From Acidisarcina sp963790505 (GTDB lineage Bacteria; Acidobacteriota; Terriglobia; Terriglobales; Acidobacteriaceae), in assembly GCA_963790505.1 (NCBI GenBank), contig CAWBOT010000002.1, positions 124,001 to 188,000 of the forward strand: a DNA stretch of 64,000 nt. Reading direction: 5' to 3'. A program made the translations under genes and the position numbers. The notes under the pieces were generated by a model, which ran no database searches, was not told the DNA's origin, and saw only the letters and a list, made by a program, of their open reading frames with translations. This document shows, piece by piece, positions 1 to 9,513 of the stretch. Within the stretch, counting starts at the first letter, position 1; every line of letters begins with the position of its first letter.

Positions 1-1027
1 GTGGCGACCAGATCGAGGTTCAGGCGCCGGTCAGCGACGCCGATCGCGCCGGTTTGACCGCCAAGGTGAATGACAAGAGCCTCGACGGCTACCTCTGGAT
101 TGAGACGCATACGAATGGCGACACACCGGACGCGACTTATGTTTCGCGGTCTGCGGGGGACCTGTTTGAGGCTGGGAGCCTGCAAGAAGCGGTGAACCGT
201 GCACTTACACGGCAGCAGTTGATCAAGCGCGGCGCGAGCGCGGCGGAGATCGAGGGGCTGCTGAAGACGGTCGATGTGAAGACCACCCAGGTGAAAGAGG
301 GGAAGCTGGTGCAGTCGTCCTCGATCAAGAGTTTTCTTGGCGCGTACATTATGGTCTTCCTGCTGTATTTCACCGTCGTCTTTTACGGGATGAACGTGGC
401 GCGCTCGGTGGTCGAGGAGAAGACTTCGCGGGTCTTTGAGGTGCTGCTGTCGACGACTCGTCCGGAGTCGCTGATGGCCGGCAAGCTGCTCGGCGTAGGT
501 GCGGCGGGTTGACGCAACTGGGCATCTGGTTTGTGGCGGCGGTGATTCTGACGGGTTCCTCGCTTGGCGCGGCACTGGGTAACGGCGGTTTGGCGGCTTT
601 TGGCATCACCGGGCTGCAGCTGATTTTCTTCGTGGTGTACTTCCTGCTGGGCTTTCTCTTCTACAGCGCGCTGGCGGCCGGCTTTGGCGCGAGCGTCAGC
701 TCTGAGCAGGAGATTCAGCAGTTCAGCATGATTATCGTGATGCCGCTGCTGGTGGGACTGATCATGATTACCTATATTCTCGCCAACCCGAGCGCATTGC
801 CGGTGGTGCTGCTGTCGCTCTTTCCGCCATGCACTCCGGTAGTGATGTACCTGCGGATGTCTTCGCAAATGCCGCCCTGGTGGCAGCTGGCGCTATCGAT
901 CGTGATGCTCATTGTCTTTATTTGGGCCGCGCTGTTGGTGGCGTCGAAGATCTACCGGATCGGCATTCTCATGTACGGCAAGCGGGCGACGTTGCCGGAG
1001 ATGTTGCGGTGGATGAGATACAGCTGA
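1..1027 (+). pseudogene. ABC-2 type transporter permease (NatB-like), 5' partial and frameshifted
   Basis: The reading frame is open from base 3, so the gene begins left of the window. It encodes the membrane part of an ABC exporter of the NatB/ABC-2 type. A membrane segment (GAYIMVFLLYFTVVFYGM) is followed by the family pattern EEKTSRVFEVLL...GKLLG, then at least four more hydrophobic segments up to the stop at 1025-1027. The frame breaks at about 505-512: GKLLGVGAAG runs into a TGA, and the next frame continues directly with TQLGIWFVAAV. One extra T in the GGTT run would restore a single protein, so this is a one-base deletion, probably a sequence error. No ATPase partner is visible; it would lie upstream, outside the window. 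Confidence 0.8.
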
Positions 1028-1127
1028 GGCAGGGACGTAGGGACTAGAGAATAGGGACTAGAAGTGTGATTCGTGATCGGTGCTTGTCTCCGGCGCGGTC
1101 CACGGTCTGACTCGTTAGAATGACAGC

Positions 1128-1817
1128 GTGACCCCCGGCCCGCAGAACAAGAGATTTTCTTTTGGACAACGAGTCACGCTCGCGATTGCTCCGCGAGTGG
1201 TTGCTCTGCTGCTGCGGGCGATTGGGGCGACGCTTCGTTTTGAATATGTGTGTGAGCCGGGGCTGATTCCTCCTACGCGGGCGTTTCCTGGGATTTATGC
1301 GTTTTGGCACCGGAGCGCGTTGCCGACGCTGCTGTATTTTCGCGGCAAGCTGCGCTGCTCGATCCTGGTGAGCCAGAGCTTCGATGGCGAGCTGATTGCG
1401 CGCACCATCGAGCGGTTCGGCTTCGATGCGGTGCGGGGCTCGAATTCGCGCGAGGGCGCGGCGGGGCTGATCGGATTAAAGCGTTCAGTTGAGGCCGGGT
1501 TCATCGCTGTCTTTACCGCCGATGGGCCGCGCGGGCCGCGCTACAAGAGCAAAATGGGGCCGGTGAAGCTGGCGCAGATGATGCAGCTGCCGGTGGGGAG
1601 TATCTACGTGCTGCCGCAGCGGGCGTGGGTGGCGAAGTCGTGGGACGGGTTCCTGGTTCCGCGGCCGTTCTCGCGTGTGGCGGTCAGCTGGGCGCATAAG
1701 GTGCCTGCTCCTGCGCCGGGGGCGAGCGGCGAAGAACTGGAGGCGGCGCGGCTTGAAGTGGAGGCAGCAATGGAGCGGGCGCGGCGCATGGCCGAGGAGT
1801 ATTTTGCAGCGAAATAG
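1128..1817 (+). CDS. DUF374 lysophospholipid acyltransferase family protein
   Basis: A 229-aa protein of the DUF374 family, related to the LpxL/PlsC acyltransferases that work on membrane lipids or lipid A at the inner membrane. Visible landmarks are the N-terminal hydrophobic stretch (about residues 17-32), the motif FWHRSALP that stands where the acyltransferase HX4D-type site lies, and FTADGPRGPRYKSKMG at about residues 126-141, the most conserved DUF374 block. It starts with GTG at 1128; no ATG in frame fits the family N-terminus better. The C-terminal 25 residues form an acidic/basic helix. It is followed by queA after 158 bases. The acyl substrate cannot be told from sequence. Confidence 0.85.
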   Translation: MTPGPQNKRFSFGQRVTLAIAPRVVALLLRAIGATLRFEYVCEPGLIPPTRAFPGIYAFWHRSALPTLLYFRGKLRCSILVSQSFDGELIARTIERFGFDAVRGSNSREGAAGLIGLKRSVEAGFIAVFTADGPRGPRYKSKMGPVKLAQMMQLPVGSIYVLPQRAWVAKSWDGFLVPRPFSRVAVSWAHKVPAPAPGASGEELEAARLEVEAAMERARRMAEEYFAAK

Positions 1818-1910
1818 AGTGCTTCTGTTGAGGCTAACAACCGCCTCGAATGAGGCTCGCGCAATGCTTGGGAGACACTTGACCATTCAATCGTGGCTCG
1901 CAGATCGCCG

Positions 1911-1942
1911 GGATCCTTCCTCCTTTCAGTCGTCAGGATGAC
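1911..1942. repeat. Intergenic REP-like element, 'TCAGGATGAC' family
   Basis: This short stretch between the DUF374 gene and queA reads ATCCTTCCTCC...CAGTCGTCAGGATGAC, with ATCCT and AGGAT as inverted ends. A related, longer version lies at 31408-31452 and a weaker one at 55716-55741. All three are intergenic. The family assignment is by eye only. Confidence 0.35.
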
Positions 1943-1975
1943 ACCCGTCAGAAATGAAGAATTAGAATCGACCCC

Positions 1976-3064
1976 GTGCTGGTTTCCGATTTCGACTTCG
2001 ATCTTCCTGAAGAGCTGATTGCGCAGCAGCCCCCTGAAGAGCGGTCTGGCGCGCGGATGCTGCACGTGGATCGCGGGAGCGGCGAGTGGCGCGATGGCTG
2101 GTTTCGCGAGCTTCCTGAGCTGCTTCGCGCGGGCGATGTGCTGGTGCTGAACGACAGCCGGGTGATTCCGGCGCGGCTGCTGGGGCGGAAGGTGGCCCGC
2201 CCGGGACGCGCGCAGACGGAAGCGCCAGGGGCAAGAGTCGAGGCGCTGCTTACCGAGCAGGTGAGCGAATGGGAGTGGCGGGCGCTGGTTCGCCCGGGAA
2301 AAAAGGTGCAGGCGGGCGATTCGCTTGTGTTCAGTTCCGATGATGGCGAGTCGTCGCTTACCGCAGTGGTGATCGAGCACGGAGAGTTTGGCGAGCGGCT
2401 GCTTGAGTTTGCCGCGGTTCCTGACTTCTTTGCGCGGCTTGAGAAGATCGGGCACATGCCGCTTCCTCCGTATATTCGACGGCCGGATGACGGCGGAGAC
2501 CGGCAGCGTTACCAGACGGTGTATGCGCAGCAGCCGGGTTCGGCGGCTGCTCCGACGGCCGGGCTGCATTTCACGCCTGAGGTGCTGGAGAGGATTCGAG
2601 CGCGCGGAGTGACGGTTGTCTTCGTGACGCTGCATGTCGGGCTGGGGACATTTCAACCGATCAGGGTAGAGCGGGTCGATGACATTCGGCTTCATGCTGA
2701 GCACTTCACGCTGCCCGAGGCGACGGCTTCCGCGGTGAATGCTGCTCTTGAGGAAGGGCGTAGGGTAATTGCCGCGGGTACAACGACGGTTCGCACGCTG
2801 GAACACTGCGCCTTGATTGCGGATGGCGGCTCGCTGGTGGCACAGTCCGGGGCTACGAGCATTTTTATTTCCCCGGGGTTTCAGTTTCGGGTAGTGAGCG
2901 GGTTGCTGACGAACTTTCACCTGCCGCAGTCGAGCCTGCTGATGCTGGTGAGCGCCTTTGCGGGGCGCGATCGCGTGTTGGCTGCGTATCAACATGCGGT
3001 ACTAGAGAGGTACCGGTTCTTTTCTTATGGCGACTGCATGTTTCTCGATTCGGCCAGCGGGTAG
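1976..3064 (+). CDS. queA: S-adenosylmethionine:tRNA ribosyltransferase-isomerase QueA
   Basis: QueA transfers and rearranges the ribosyl part of S-adenosylmethionine onto 7-aminomethyl-7-deazaguanine in tRNA, making epoxyqueuosine at wobble position 34. The 362-aa product is of normal length and matches the family throughout: FDFDLPEELIAQQPP at the N-terminus, VLNDSRVIPARL near residue 55, the PPYIRR block, AAPTAGLHFT, and the C-terminal TNFHLPQSSLLMLVSAFAG. It begins with GTG at 1976, 12 codons before the ELIAQ motif as in other QueA proteins. The frame is intact. It is on the same strand as its neighbours but is not obviously in an operon with them. Confidence 0.96.
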   Translation: MLVSDFDFDLPEELIAQQPPEERSGARMLHVDRGSGEWRDGWFRELPELLRAGDVLVLNDSRVIPARLLGRKVARPGRAQTEAPGARVEALLTEQVSEWEWRALVRPGKKVQAGDSLVFSSDDGESSLTAVVIEHGEFGERLLEFAAVPDFFARLEKIGHMPLPPYIRRPDDGGDRQRYQTVYAQQPGSAAAPTAGLHFTPEVLERIRARGVTVVFVTLHVGLGTFQPIRVERVDDIRLHAEHFTLPEATASAVNAALEEGRRVIAAGTTTVRTLEHCALIADGGSLVAQSGATSIFISPGFQFRVVSGLLTNFHLPQSSLLMLVSAFAGRDRVLAAYQHAVLERYRFFSYGDCMFLDSASG

Positions 3065-3120
3065 AATCGGGTCATTCCGGTCGACTAGGCCGTTCAATTC
3101 AGTTCAAGAAGATCCCTTCC

Positions 3121-4284
3121 ATGAAAGAGTTTCAGAACGGGCAAGGCCGACTGCGCGGCCTCGATACGCTGCGGGCCTGCGCCATCCTCTATGTCATGCT
3201 CTTTCACCTGCGGTTTCGTCTGTCAGCTGGTCTGGCCGGCTTCGGGGAGTTTGGCTGGATCGGCGTCGACCTCTTTTTCGTGCTGAGTGGATATCTGATC
3301 GGCTCGCAACTGCTTCGGCCTTATCTGCGCGGCAAGGTTCCGAGCCTGAAGCGGTTTTACCGGCAGCGAGCCTATCGGATTTTGCCTGCGTATCTGGTCG
3401 TTCTGGCGCTGTATGTCTTCGTGCCATGGTGGCGGGAGTCGCCGGGTATGTCGCCGGTGTGGCACTTTCTTACCTTTGCCGAAAACCTGCTGATCGACTA
3501 CTCGGTCAATCAAGCTTTCTCGCACGCGTGGTCGCTTTGCGTCGAAGAGCACTTCTATCTGTTGTTTCCGCTACTGGTGATTTGGATGATGCGGCGGCCG
3601 TCGGCGCGTAAGACGATCGGCGTCATCGTTGCGCTGGTGCTGGCGGGGATGGCCGTTCGGGGTTGGTTCTTATTTCATACGCTGAAGCCGCTTGGTGCTT
3701 ACAACGAACAGCTCGGCTCAATCTATTTGGAGCGAATTTACTATCCGACCTACTCGCGGCTGGATGGACTGCTGGCGGGTGTGTCCCTGGCGTTGTTGCG
3801 GACTTTTCGCCCGGCGTGGTGGGCGATGGTTGAGCGGCGCGGGCATACGCTATTCGGCTGCGGACTTGCGATGACGCTCTTCTGCTCCTGGCTCTTTGCC
3901 GGCCGCTTCTTTTCGGCAACGGGCGCTTCAGCATGGAGCACGGTGGTAGGCTTTCCCCTGCTCGCGCTGGGGCTAGGTCTGGTGGTCGCCTCGGCGATCA
4001 GCGAAAACGGACTGCTGAGCAGGATTCCAGTGCCGGGGGCGCGGCCGATTGCGATGATGGCCTTCAGCATTTACCTGACGCACAAAGAAGTGATGCATTT
4101 CGACGACCGGTTTTTCCCGGGAGTCCTGGAAGGCCCGCAGCTGCGCGCACTGGCATTCTGCTTCGCGACCTGCATTGCGGTTGGGGCGGCGCTGTATCTG
4201 GCGGTCGAGCGCCCGTTCCTGCTTCTGAGAGACCGCAAGCAGAAGAGGGCGCGGGTGGAGGAGGCGCATGCGGTCCACAGCTAG
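3121..4284 (+). CDS. Acyltransferase family 3 (OafA/YrhL-like) membrane protein
   Basis: A 387-aa polytopic membrane protein of the acyltransferase-3 family, which O-acylates sugars of cell-surface polymers or other envelope molecules. The N-terminal catalytic signature is present: RGLDTLRACAILYVMLFH (histidine at about residue 29), then GWIGVDLFFVLSGYLIG and FYRQRAYRILPAY. SHAWSLCVEEHFYLLFP at about residues 134-150 is the second conserved block. About ten hydrophobic segments follow in the usual order. There is no C-terminal SGNH domain, so any acyl transfer would rely on the membrane domain alone. The start at 3121 places the RGLD motif 12 residues in, as expected. The substrate is unknown. 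Confidence 0.9.
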   Translation: MKEFQNGQGRLRGLDTLRACAILYVMLFHLRFRLSAGLAGFGEFGWIGVDLFFVLSGYLIGSQLLRPYLRGKVPSLKRFYRQRAYRILPAYLVVLALYVFVPWWRESPGMSPVWHFLTFAENLLIDYSVNQAFSHAWSLCVEEHFYLLFPLLVIWMMRRPSARKTIGVIVALVLAGMAVRGWFLFHTLKPLGAYNEQLGSIYLERIYYPTYSRLDGLLAGVSLALLRTFRPAWWAMVERRGHTLFGCGLAMTLFCSWLFAGRFFSATGASAWSTVVGFPLLALGLGLVVASAISENGLLSRIPVPGARPIAMMAFSIYLTHKEVMHFDDRFFPGVLEGPQLRALAFCFATCIAVGAALYLAVERPFLLLRDRKQKRARVEEAHAVHS

Positions 4285-4297
4285 GATGTTCTAGACT

Positions 4298-7107
4298 TTG
4301 GAGCGATGGCCAACTACTGCTTCCGCTAAACCCCCTGTCTTCCTGCTGGACTCGATGTCGTTCATCTTTCGCGCGTATCACGCGATGCAGCGGCAGCGGC
4401 CGATGTCGACGCGCAGCGGCGTGCCGACGGCGGCGACTTACGTCTTCGTGAACATGATCAACAAGCTGCGGAAGGATTTTTCGCCGGAGTATTTCGCTGC
4501 GGTCTTCGATGTGAGCGGCACGGTCTTTCGCGATGAGCGGGCGAAGGCGATGACCGCGGTGAAGAAGTTCAACATCAAGACGCAGACGTTTGAAGAGATC
4601 GATTATCTCGGCTACAAGGCCAATCGCACCGAGATGCCGCCAGACCTGGCGCAGCAGCTGCCGTATATCCGGCGCGCGCTGGAGGCGTTTCATATTCCGA
4701 TTCTTGAGGCGCAGGGGTTTGAGGCGGACGATGTGATCGGCACGCTGGCGAAGCAGGCTGCGGAGGCGGGGCATCCGGTGTACGTCGTCTCAAACGACAA
4801 GGACATGATGCAGCTGGTGACCGAGCAGGTGAAGGTGCTGAACCCGATGAAGGACAACCTGGTGCTCGATCGCGCGAAGGTGATCGAGACGCTGGGCGTT
4901 CCGCCGGAACGGGTGATCGACGTGATGGCGCTGCGCGGCGACTCGATCGACAACATTCCCGGCGCGCCGGGGATCGGCGACAAGGGATCGGTTGAGTTGA
5001 TTCAGCAGTTCGGCACGCGTGGAGGCGGCGCTCGATCGCGCGAGCTGAGGTGAAGCGTAAGACGTATCGCGAGTCGCTCGAAAACAATCGCGACAACATC
5101 ATGCTGAGCAAGGAGCTGGTGACGATCCACTGCGAGGTGCCGATGGAGCTGGACCTCGAGGCGATGCGGACGCTGGCTCCGGATGTGGCCGCGTGCCGGG
5201 CGCTGTTCAGCGAGCTGGAGTTCACGACGCTGCTGAAAGAGCTGGCTCCGGAAGAAGAGCTGGTGAAGACGGAATTTGTGCTCGAGCCGACGGCGGAGCA
5301 GATTGCGCATTTGTGCGCAGTGCGCGAAGAAGGACGGATTCGCGCTTTGCGCTTGCAGACTTCGATCTTTGAGGTGGTCGCCGAGCAGGTGAGCGAGCAG
5401 GAGGCAGAGGCGATTGAGGAGGCTGAGCCGGCGCTGAAGACGATGTCGTTCATGGATGCGTTTGAGGCGGCAGACCGCGCCGATTCGGTGACAGAGACGA
5501 GCACCGTACCCGCAGGAAGCGCGTTGGCGTTTCGGCGGAGCCGGGTGTGGCGTTGATTTTGCGAATTGGCGATGCGAATGATGCCGCTCTGCGGGCGCTG
5601 CTCGAAGATGCTTCGGTGCCGAAGCGTGTCACGATTTGAAGGGCACGCTGCGGACGCTTGAGCAGCAGGGCGTTAACTTGCCGGCGCGAACGATGACCTG
5701 ATGCTGTATTCGTACCTGATCAATCCGACGCACGCGACGCATCGGCTGGCGGATGTGGCGGCGCGGTTTACCAGCCGCCGCTGCGGGAGCCGGGCGAGGC
5801 GGCGCTGGCGGAGATCGGCGCATGTCGATCCGCGGCGCTGGCGCAGACTGCTGCGCGACGACGTTGACGCGCTCGATACGCGGAGGGTGTATGAGGACGA
5901 TCGATCTGCCGCTGGCGCCGATGCTGCTGAAGATGGAGACGGGCGGGCGTGCGCATCGACTCGGCTGTGCTGAACCTGATGTCGGGAGCGCTGGCGACGG
6001 AGATGCAGCGGGTGGGCGAGGAGATTTTCGAGAAGGCGGGGCATCGATTCAACATCAATTCTCCGAAGCAGCTGGGCGATGTGCTGTTCAACAAGATGGA
6101 TCTGCCTAAGCCGATGAAGTATGGCAAGGGCAAGGTGGTGTCGACGGCGCAGGACGTGCTGGAAGAGCTGGCGGCACATCAACGAAGTGCCGCAGCTGGT
6201 GCTCGAGTACCGGCAGCTGGCGAAGTTGAAGTCGAACTATGTCGATTCGCTGCCGCTGCTGGCCGATGCGCGAGGGCCGGGTGCATACGACGTTCAACCA
6301 GGTGGGCACGGCGACGGGGCGGCTGTCTTCGACGAATCCGAATCTGCAGAATATTCCAATCAAGACGGCGCTGGGGCGGGAGATTCGCGCGGCGTTTATC
6401 GCGGCTCCGGGACGGGTGCTGCTTGTCGGCGGATTATTCGCAGATTGAGTTGCGGCTGATGGCGCATTTCTCCGACGATCCGCTGCTGCTGAATGCGTAT
6501 CGGACGGGTCAGGACATTCATACGCTGACGGCGTCGGAGGTGTTTGGGGTTTCGCCGGAGTCGATGGACAAAGAGACGCGGAACCGGGCCAAGGCGGTGA
6601 ACTTCGGCATCGTCTATGGGATCTCGCCGTTCGGTCTGGCGGCGCAGCTGGGCATCGATCAGAACGAGGCGCGGCTGTATATCGAGACGTATTTTGCGCG
6701 CTACAGCGGGGTGCGGACGTACATCGACCGGCTGCTCGAAGAGACGCGGCGCGACCAGATGGTGCGGACGGTCTTTGGTCGGGTGCGGCCGATTCCGGAT
6801 ATTCAGAGCCGCAATGCGAATTTGCGTGGATTTGCGGAGCGGACGGCGGTGAACACTCCGCTGCAAGGCACGGCGGCAGACCTGATCAAGCTGGCGATGA
6901 TTCGGATCGATAAGCGGCTGACGGAAGCGAAGCTGGCCAGCCTGATGACGCTCCAGGTGCATGACGAACTGCTCTTCGATGTTGCCGGAAGATGAGGTCG
7001 AACGGGTACGAGCTCTTGTTAAAGAAGAGATGGAAGGCGTGATCGAGTTGAAGGTGCCGCTGGTGGCTGATTGTGGCGTTGGGCCGAATTGGCGTGATAT
7101 GGAGTAA
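4298..7107 (+). pseudogene. polA: DNA polymerase I, interrupted by many one-base frameshifts
   Basis: DNA polymerase I (5'-3' exonuclease, inactive or active 3'-5' domain, and polymerase) for repair and Okazaki-fragment processing. The pieces appear in the right order: exonuclease (FLLDSMSFIFRAYHAM, GFEADDVIGTLA, DSIDNIPGAPGIGDKGS), middle domain from about 5050, palm and fingers (LVLEYRQLAKLKSNYVDSL, TGRLSSTNPNLQNIPI, DYSQIELRLMAHFS, VNFGIVYGISPFGL) and the final QVHDELLFDV...ADCGVGPNWRDME with TAA at 7105-7107. Switches of frame occur near 5022, 5045, 5515, 5628, 5682, 5772, 5830-5945 (several), 6175, 6270, 6427 and 6985. Each is a single-base gain or loss, and flanking family motifs are perfect. 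Even the start looks shifted: ATGGCCAACTACT at 4306 would read MATTASAKPP if one A were removed; otherwise TTG 4298 is the in-frame start. A housekeeping gene in this state argues for sequence error. Confidence 0.9.
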
Positions 7108-7115
7108 CGGCGCCA

Positions 7116-8099
7116 CTACAGGTAGGAAGAAAGTGAAATCGACCACACATTGCTGTTGCTGTTGTCCCAGCTGTCGAGCCGCTCGATGTCCTGTTGCGCC
7201 TTTTCGCGGGTTCGCGGGAAATGGACGACGACGACGCGGTCGCTGGTGAAGTAGAGAGTGCGGTGATCCGGGCCTAAGCGCGGTTCGTCGTCGGTGCTGT
7301 AGCCATATGGTTTGTCATCGCCGGCGTAGCGGAGCGGGGTTACCGGCCCCCACACTGCTCCGTTTTTGCGAACGATATAGAGATGGTCTTTCCCATCAGC
7401 CGGCGCTCGCCCGGAGCTGCAGAAAACCAGGAAAGACCCGTCCGGCGCAATCTCCGGATCGACGTCGGCGGTCTTGCCGTCGCTGAACGAAAGAGGCTGC
7501 GCGGGCTGGTAGGCGCCATCCACATAGCTGGAAGAGAACAGCCGTTTGCCTCCCTTATCGTCGATGACAGTAATGTAGATCGTTCCGTCGGCTGCGATGC
7601 TGGGCTTCCATATAGAGGACCCGATGTTGACGGTGTCGGGCAGCCGTTTGGGCTCGCTCCAGCCGGAAGCAGAACGGTCGACGCGCCAGAGGTTTGAGGC
7701 GATAACCGGATTGGATTCGCCCGCTTTTGGAGTCGCGGGCTGGGTCGATTGGAAGACGATGTAGGAGCCATCTGGTGAGAATGCGGGAGAGGAGTCCGGC
7801 CATCGCCCTGAGAAGGATGCGAGGCTTGGCTTTGTCCACTCGCCATCGACCTTGTGCGATTCGAGAATCACGGTCCAGTGGGCGGCGCTGCGGGTGAAAA
7901 AGAGGGTGTTTCCATCGGGGGAGAAGGTGGGGGCGCCGTCGTTGGCCGGGCCGGATATGACGCCGGGGGCGAAGATCTGCGGCTCCGGCAGGGAGGTCGC
8001 GGTCGCGCCCGAAGCCTGGGCCACTTGCGGCTGCGGTGATTGACCGCGAAGGGGTGGGCACAGCAACGCAAAGGCCAGCAGCAACCAGCTTGTTTTCAT
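7116..8099 (-). CDS. Exported PD40 (TolB-like beta-propeller) protein
   Basis: A 327-aa exported protein with a Sec signal peptide (MKTSWLLLAFALLCPPLRG, cleavage near residue 19-21). The body has repeated PD40 blades recognisable by SPDG: APTFSPDGNTLFFTRS, SPAFSPDGSYIVFQS, then PEIAPDGSFLVFCSS and PRLGPDHRTLYFTSD. Such WD40-like periplasmic propellers resemble the TolB C-terminal domain; many in acidobacteria are of unknown function. It converges on polA with only 8 bases between the stops. No catalytic residues stand out, so a binding or scaffolding role is the best inference. Confidence 0.8.
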   Translation of the reverse strand: MKTSWLLLAFALLCPPLRGQSPQPQVAQASGATATSLPEPQIFAPGVISGPANDGAPTFSPDGNTLFFTRSAAHWTVILESHKVDGEWTKPSLASFSGRWPDSSPAFSPDGSYIVFQSTQPATPKAGESNPVIASNLWRVDRSASGWSEPKRLPDTVNIGSSIWKPSIAADGTIYITVIDDKGGKRLFSSSYVDGAYQPAQPLSFSDGKTADVDPEIAPDGSFLVFCSSGRAPADGKDHLYIVRKNGAVWGPVTPLRYAGDDKPYGYSTDDEPRLGPDHRTLYFTSDRVVVVHFPRTREKAQQDIERLDSWDNSNSNVWSISLSSYL

Positions 8100-8306
8100 T
8101 ATGTCGTCACCCGTGTACAGCTTGGACGATGAGAGCTACCTTTGGGAAGCGCTTGGTCACGACAAGATGCATCAAAGCTGGTCGCGATTGCGGCTATCAG
8201 TGAATCGGCGGAACATGTATTAGCTGGCGCGATTCGCATGAGCCTATTTTCTTGCAACCTCGTCGAGCATAGAGACGCTGTGCAAGACGAGACAGTCAGG
8301 AGCGAG

Positions 8307-8645
8307 ATGAACAAACCGTTGGGCACCAACATTCTTCTATTGCTGATAGCGGCTTCGCTGGTGGTGATCGCGGTACGGCCATATGTGCGGCCCCAGCCGG
8401 CTCAGGCGCAATCGTCGATGCCTTATCCGCTGTATATCGAGCCGGGCACGCAGATGCTGCGCGCACCGGACGGCAGCAAGCAGGTATATGGACGGGTGAT
8501 GATCGATATGCGAACAGGGAAGGTCTGGGGGTTCCCGACCGGGAGTACTGATGTTTATCCAACCAACGCGCTAAGCTCCAAGCCGCAGACGTCGCATCCA
8601 TTTTTTCTGGGCAGGTTTGCGCTGGAGGACGTGGAGAAGCAGTAG
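8307..8645 (+). CDS. Small membrane-anchored or exported hypothetical protein
   Basis: A 112-aa protein with one N-terminal hydrophobic segment (TNILLLLIAASLVVIAV, about residues 6-22) followed by a proline-rich hinge and AQAQS, so either a signal peptide or an anchor. The exported part has PLYIEPGTQMLRAPDG and a conserved-looking MIDMRTGKVWGFPTGS, suggesting a compact beta domain. I chose ATG 8307, preceded by CAGGAGCG, rather than the longer frame opening at 8142, because the extra 55 residues have no hydrophobic or family character. I do not recognise a named family. It lies divergent from the PD40 gene and convergent with pyrF. Confidence 0.65.
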   Translation: MNKPLGTNILLLLIAASLVVIAVRPYVRPQPAQAQSSMPYPLYIEPGTQMLRAPDGSKQVYGRVMIDMRTGKVWGFPTGSTDVYPTNALSSKPQTSHPFFLGRFALEDVEKQ

Positions 8646-8659
8646 GGGACTCGCTGCGC

Positions 8660-9409
8660 CTAACCGGTCATTTCTTCCAAGATTGCCTGGGCGGCTTCGG
8701 CGGGATCGGCGGCCTGGGTGATGGGGCGGCCGACGACGAGATAGTTTGCTCCGGCGGCGAGGGCCGCTGAAGGGGTGGCGATGCGGGACTGATCTCCGCG
8801 CGCGGAACCGGCAGGGCGGATTCCCGGAGTGACGAGTACCGATCGAGGAATGGCGGCGCGGAGCTGCGGCGCTTCTTCGGGGCTGCAGACGAAGCCGAGG
8901 ACGCCGCTGGCGCTGGCCATCTTTGCCAGCAGGAGGGCCTGCACCGCCGGAGTTTCGGGGACGCCGGTCGAAGCGAGCTGGAAGCGATCCATGCTGGTAA
9001 GCACGGTGACGGCGAGCAGTTGCGGCGGGTGTGTGAGGCTGGCGGCGGCTTCGGCGGCGGCGGCGAGCATGGCGGGGCCACCAGCAGCGTGAATCGTGAG
9101 TAGCTGCGGGCCGAGCGGCGCGACGGAGCGGACGGCGGCGGCGACGGTGTTGGGGATGTCGTGGAATTTCAGGTCGAGAAAGACAGAGTAGCCGCGATCG
9201 CGAAGGGTTTCAACAATGGAGCCGCCGGCAGCGAGAAAGAGTTCGAGGCCGACCTTGAACCACTGGCAGGCTCCGTCGAGACGATCGACGAAGGCCAGGG
9301 CCTCAGAGCCGGAGGGGAAGTCGAGGGCGACGATGAGCCGGTCGCGAGCCTGCCCGGTGGGCGGAGGCGCGACGAGCTGCGAAGACGCGGAGCTTTCCCG
9401 GCCGTTCAT
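8660..9409 (-). CDS. pyrF: Orotidine 5'-phosphate decarboxylase
   Basis: Catalyses the last step of UMP synthesis, decarboxylating orotidine 5'-phosphate in the cytoplasm. The 249-aa protein is a type-1 (bacterial short) OMP decarboxylase: substrate-binding LIVALDF (residues 25-31), KVGLELF (52-58), and the catalytic block DLKFHDIPNT at residues 79-88 with the Lys and Asp residues present. VTPGIRPAGSARGDQSRIATP and YLVVGRPI near the C-terminus are the phosphate-gripping loops. The first 20 residues (Ser/Pro/Gln-rich) are an extension before the barrel. The gene stands alone, away from other pyr genes. Confidence 0.95.
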   Translation of the reverse strand: MNGRESSASSQLVAPPPTGQARDRLIVALDFPSGSEALAFVDRLDGACQWFKVGLELFLAAGGSIVETLRDRGYSVFLDLKFHDIPNTVAAAVRSVAPLGPQLLTIHAAGGPAMLAAAAEAAASLTHPPQLLAVTVLTSMDRFQLASTGVPETPAVQALLLAKMASASGVLGFVCSPEEAPQLRAAIPRSVLVTPGIRPAGSARGDQSRIATPSAALAAGANYLVVGRPITQAADPAEAAQAILEEMTG

Positions 9410-9513
9410 CCTGGCTTATTTTAACTGCGGCTGCTGGTCAGTTTCTCGGGAATTTGGCGTGGAGCGGAACGAATTGGCGCCGAGAGCCGGGTTTGTCACC
9501 CGGCTACCAGTAG

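Noticed and set aside
1604..2457. Minus-strand frames across the DUF374 and queA genes
   Set aside because: Shadow frames of well-matched plus-strand genes, rich in Arg/Pro/Ser as expected for antisense of GC-rich coding sequence.
4306..4329. ATG 4306 as a polA start
   Set aside because: In the sequence as given it runs into TAA after seven codons; it fits only if one A is removed. Recorded as a possible error, not a call.
4298..7107. Programmed ribosomal frameshifting in polA
   Set aside because: There are more than ten shifts in both directions at unrelated sequences, without slippery sites plus stem-loops.
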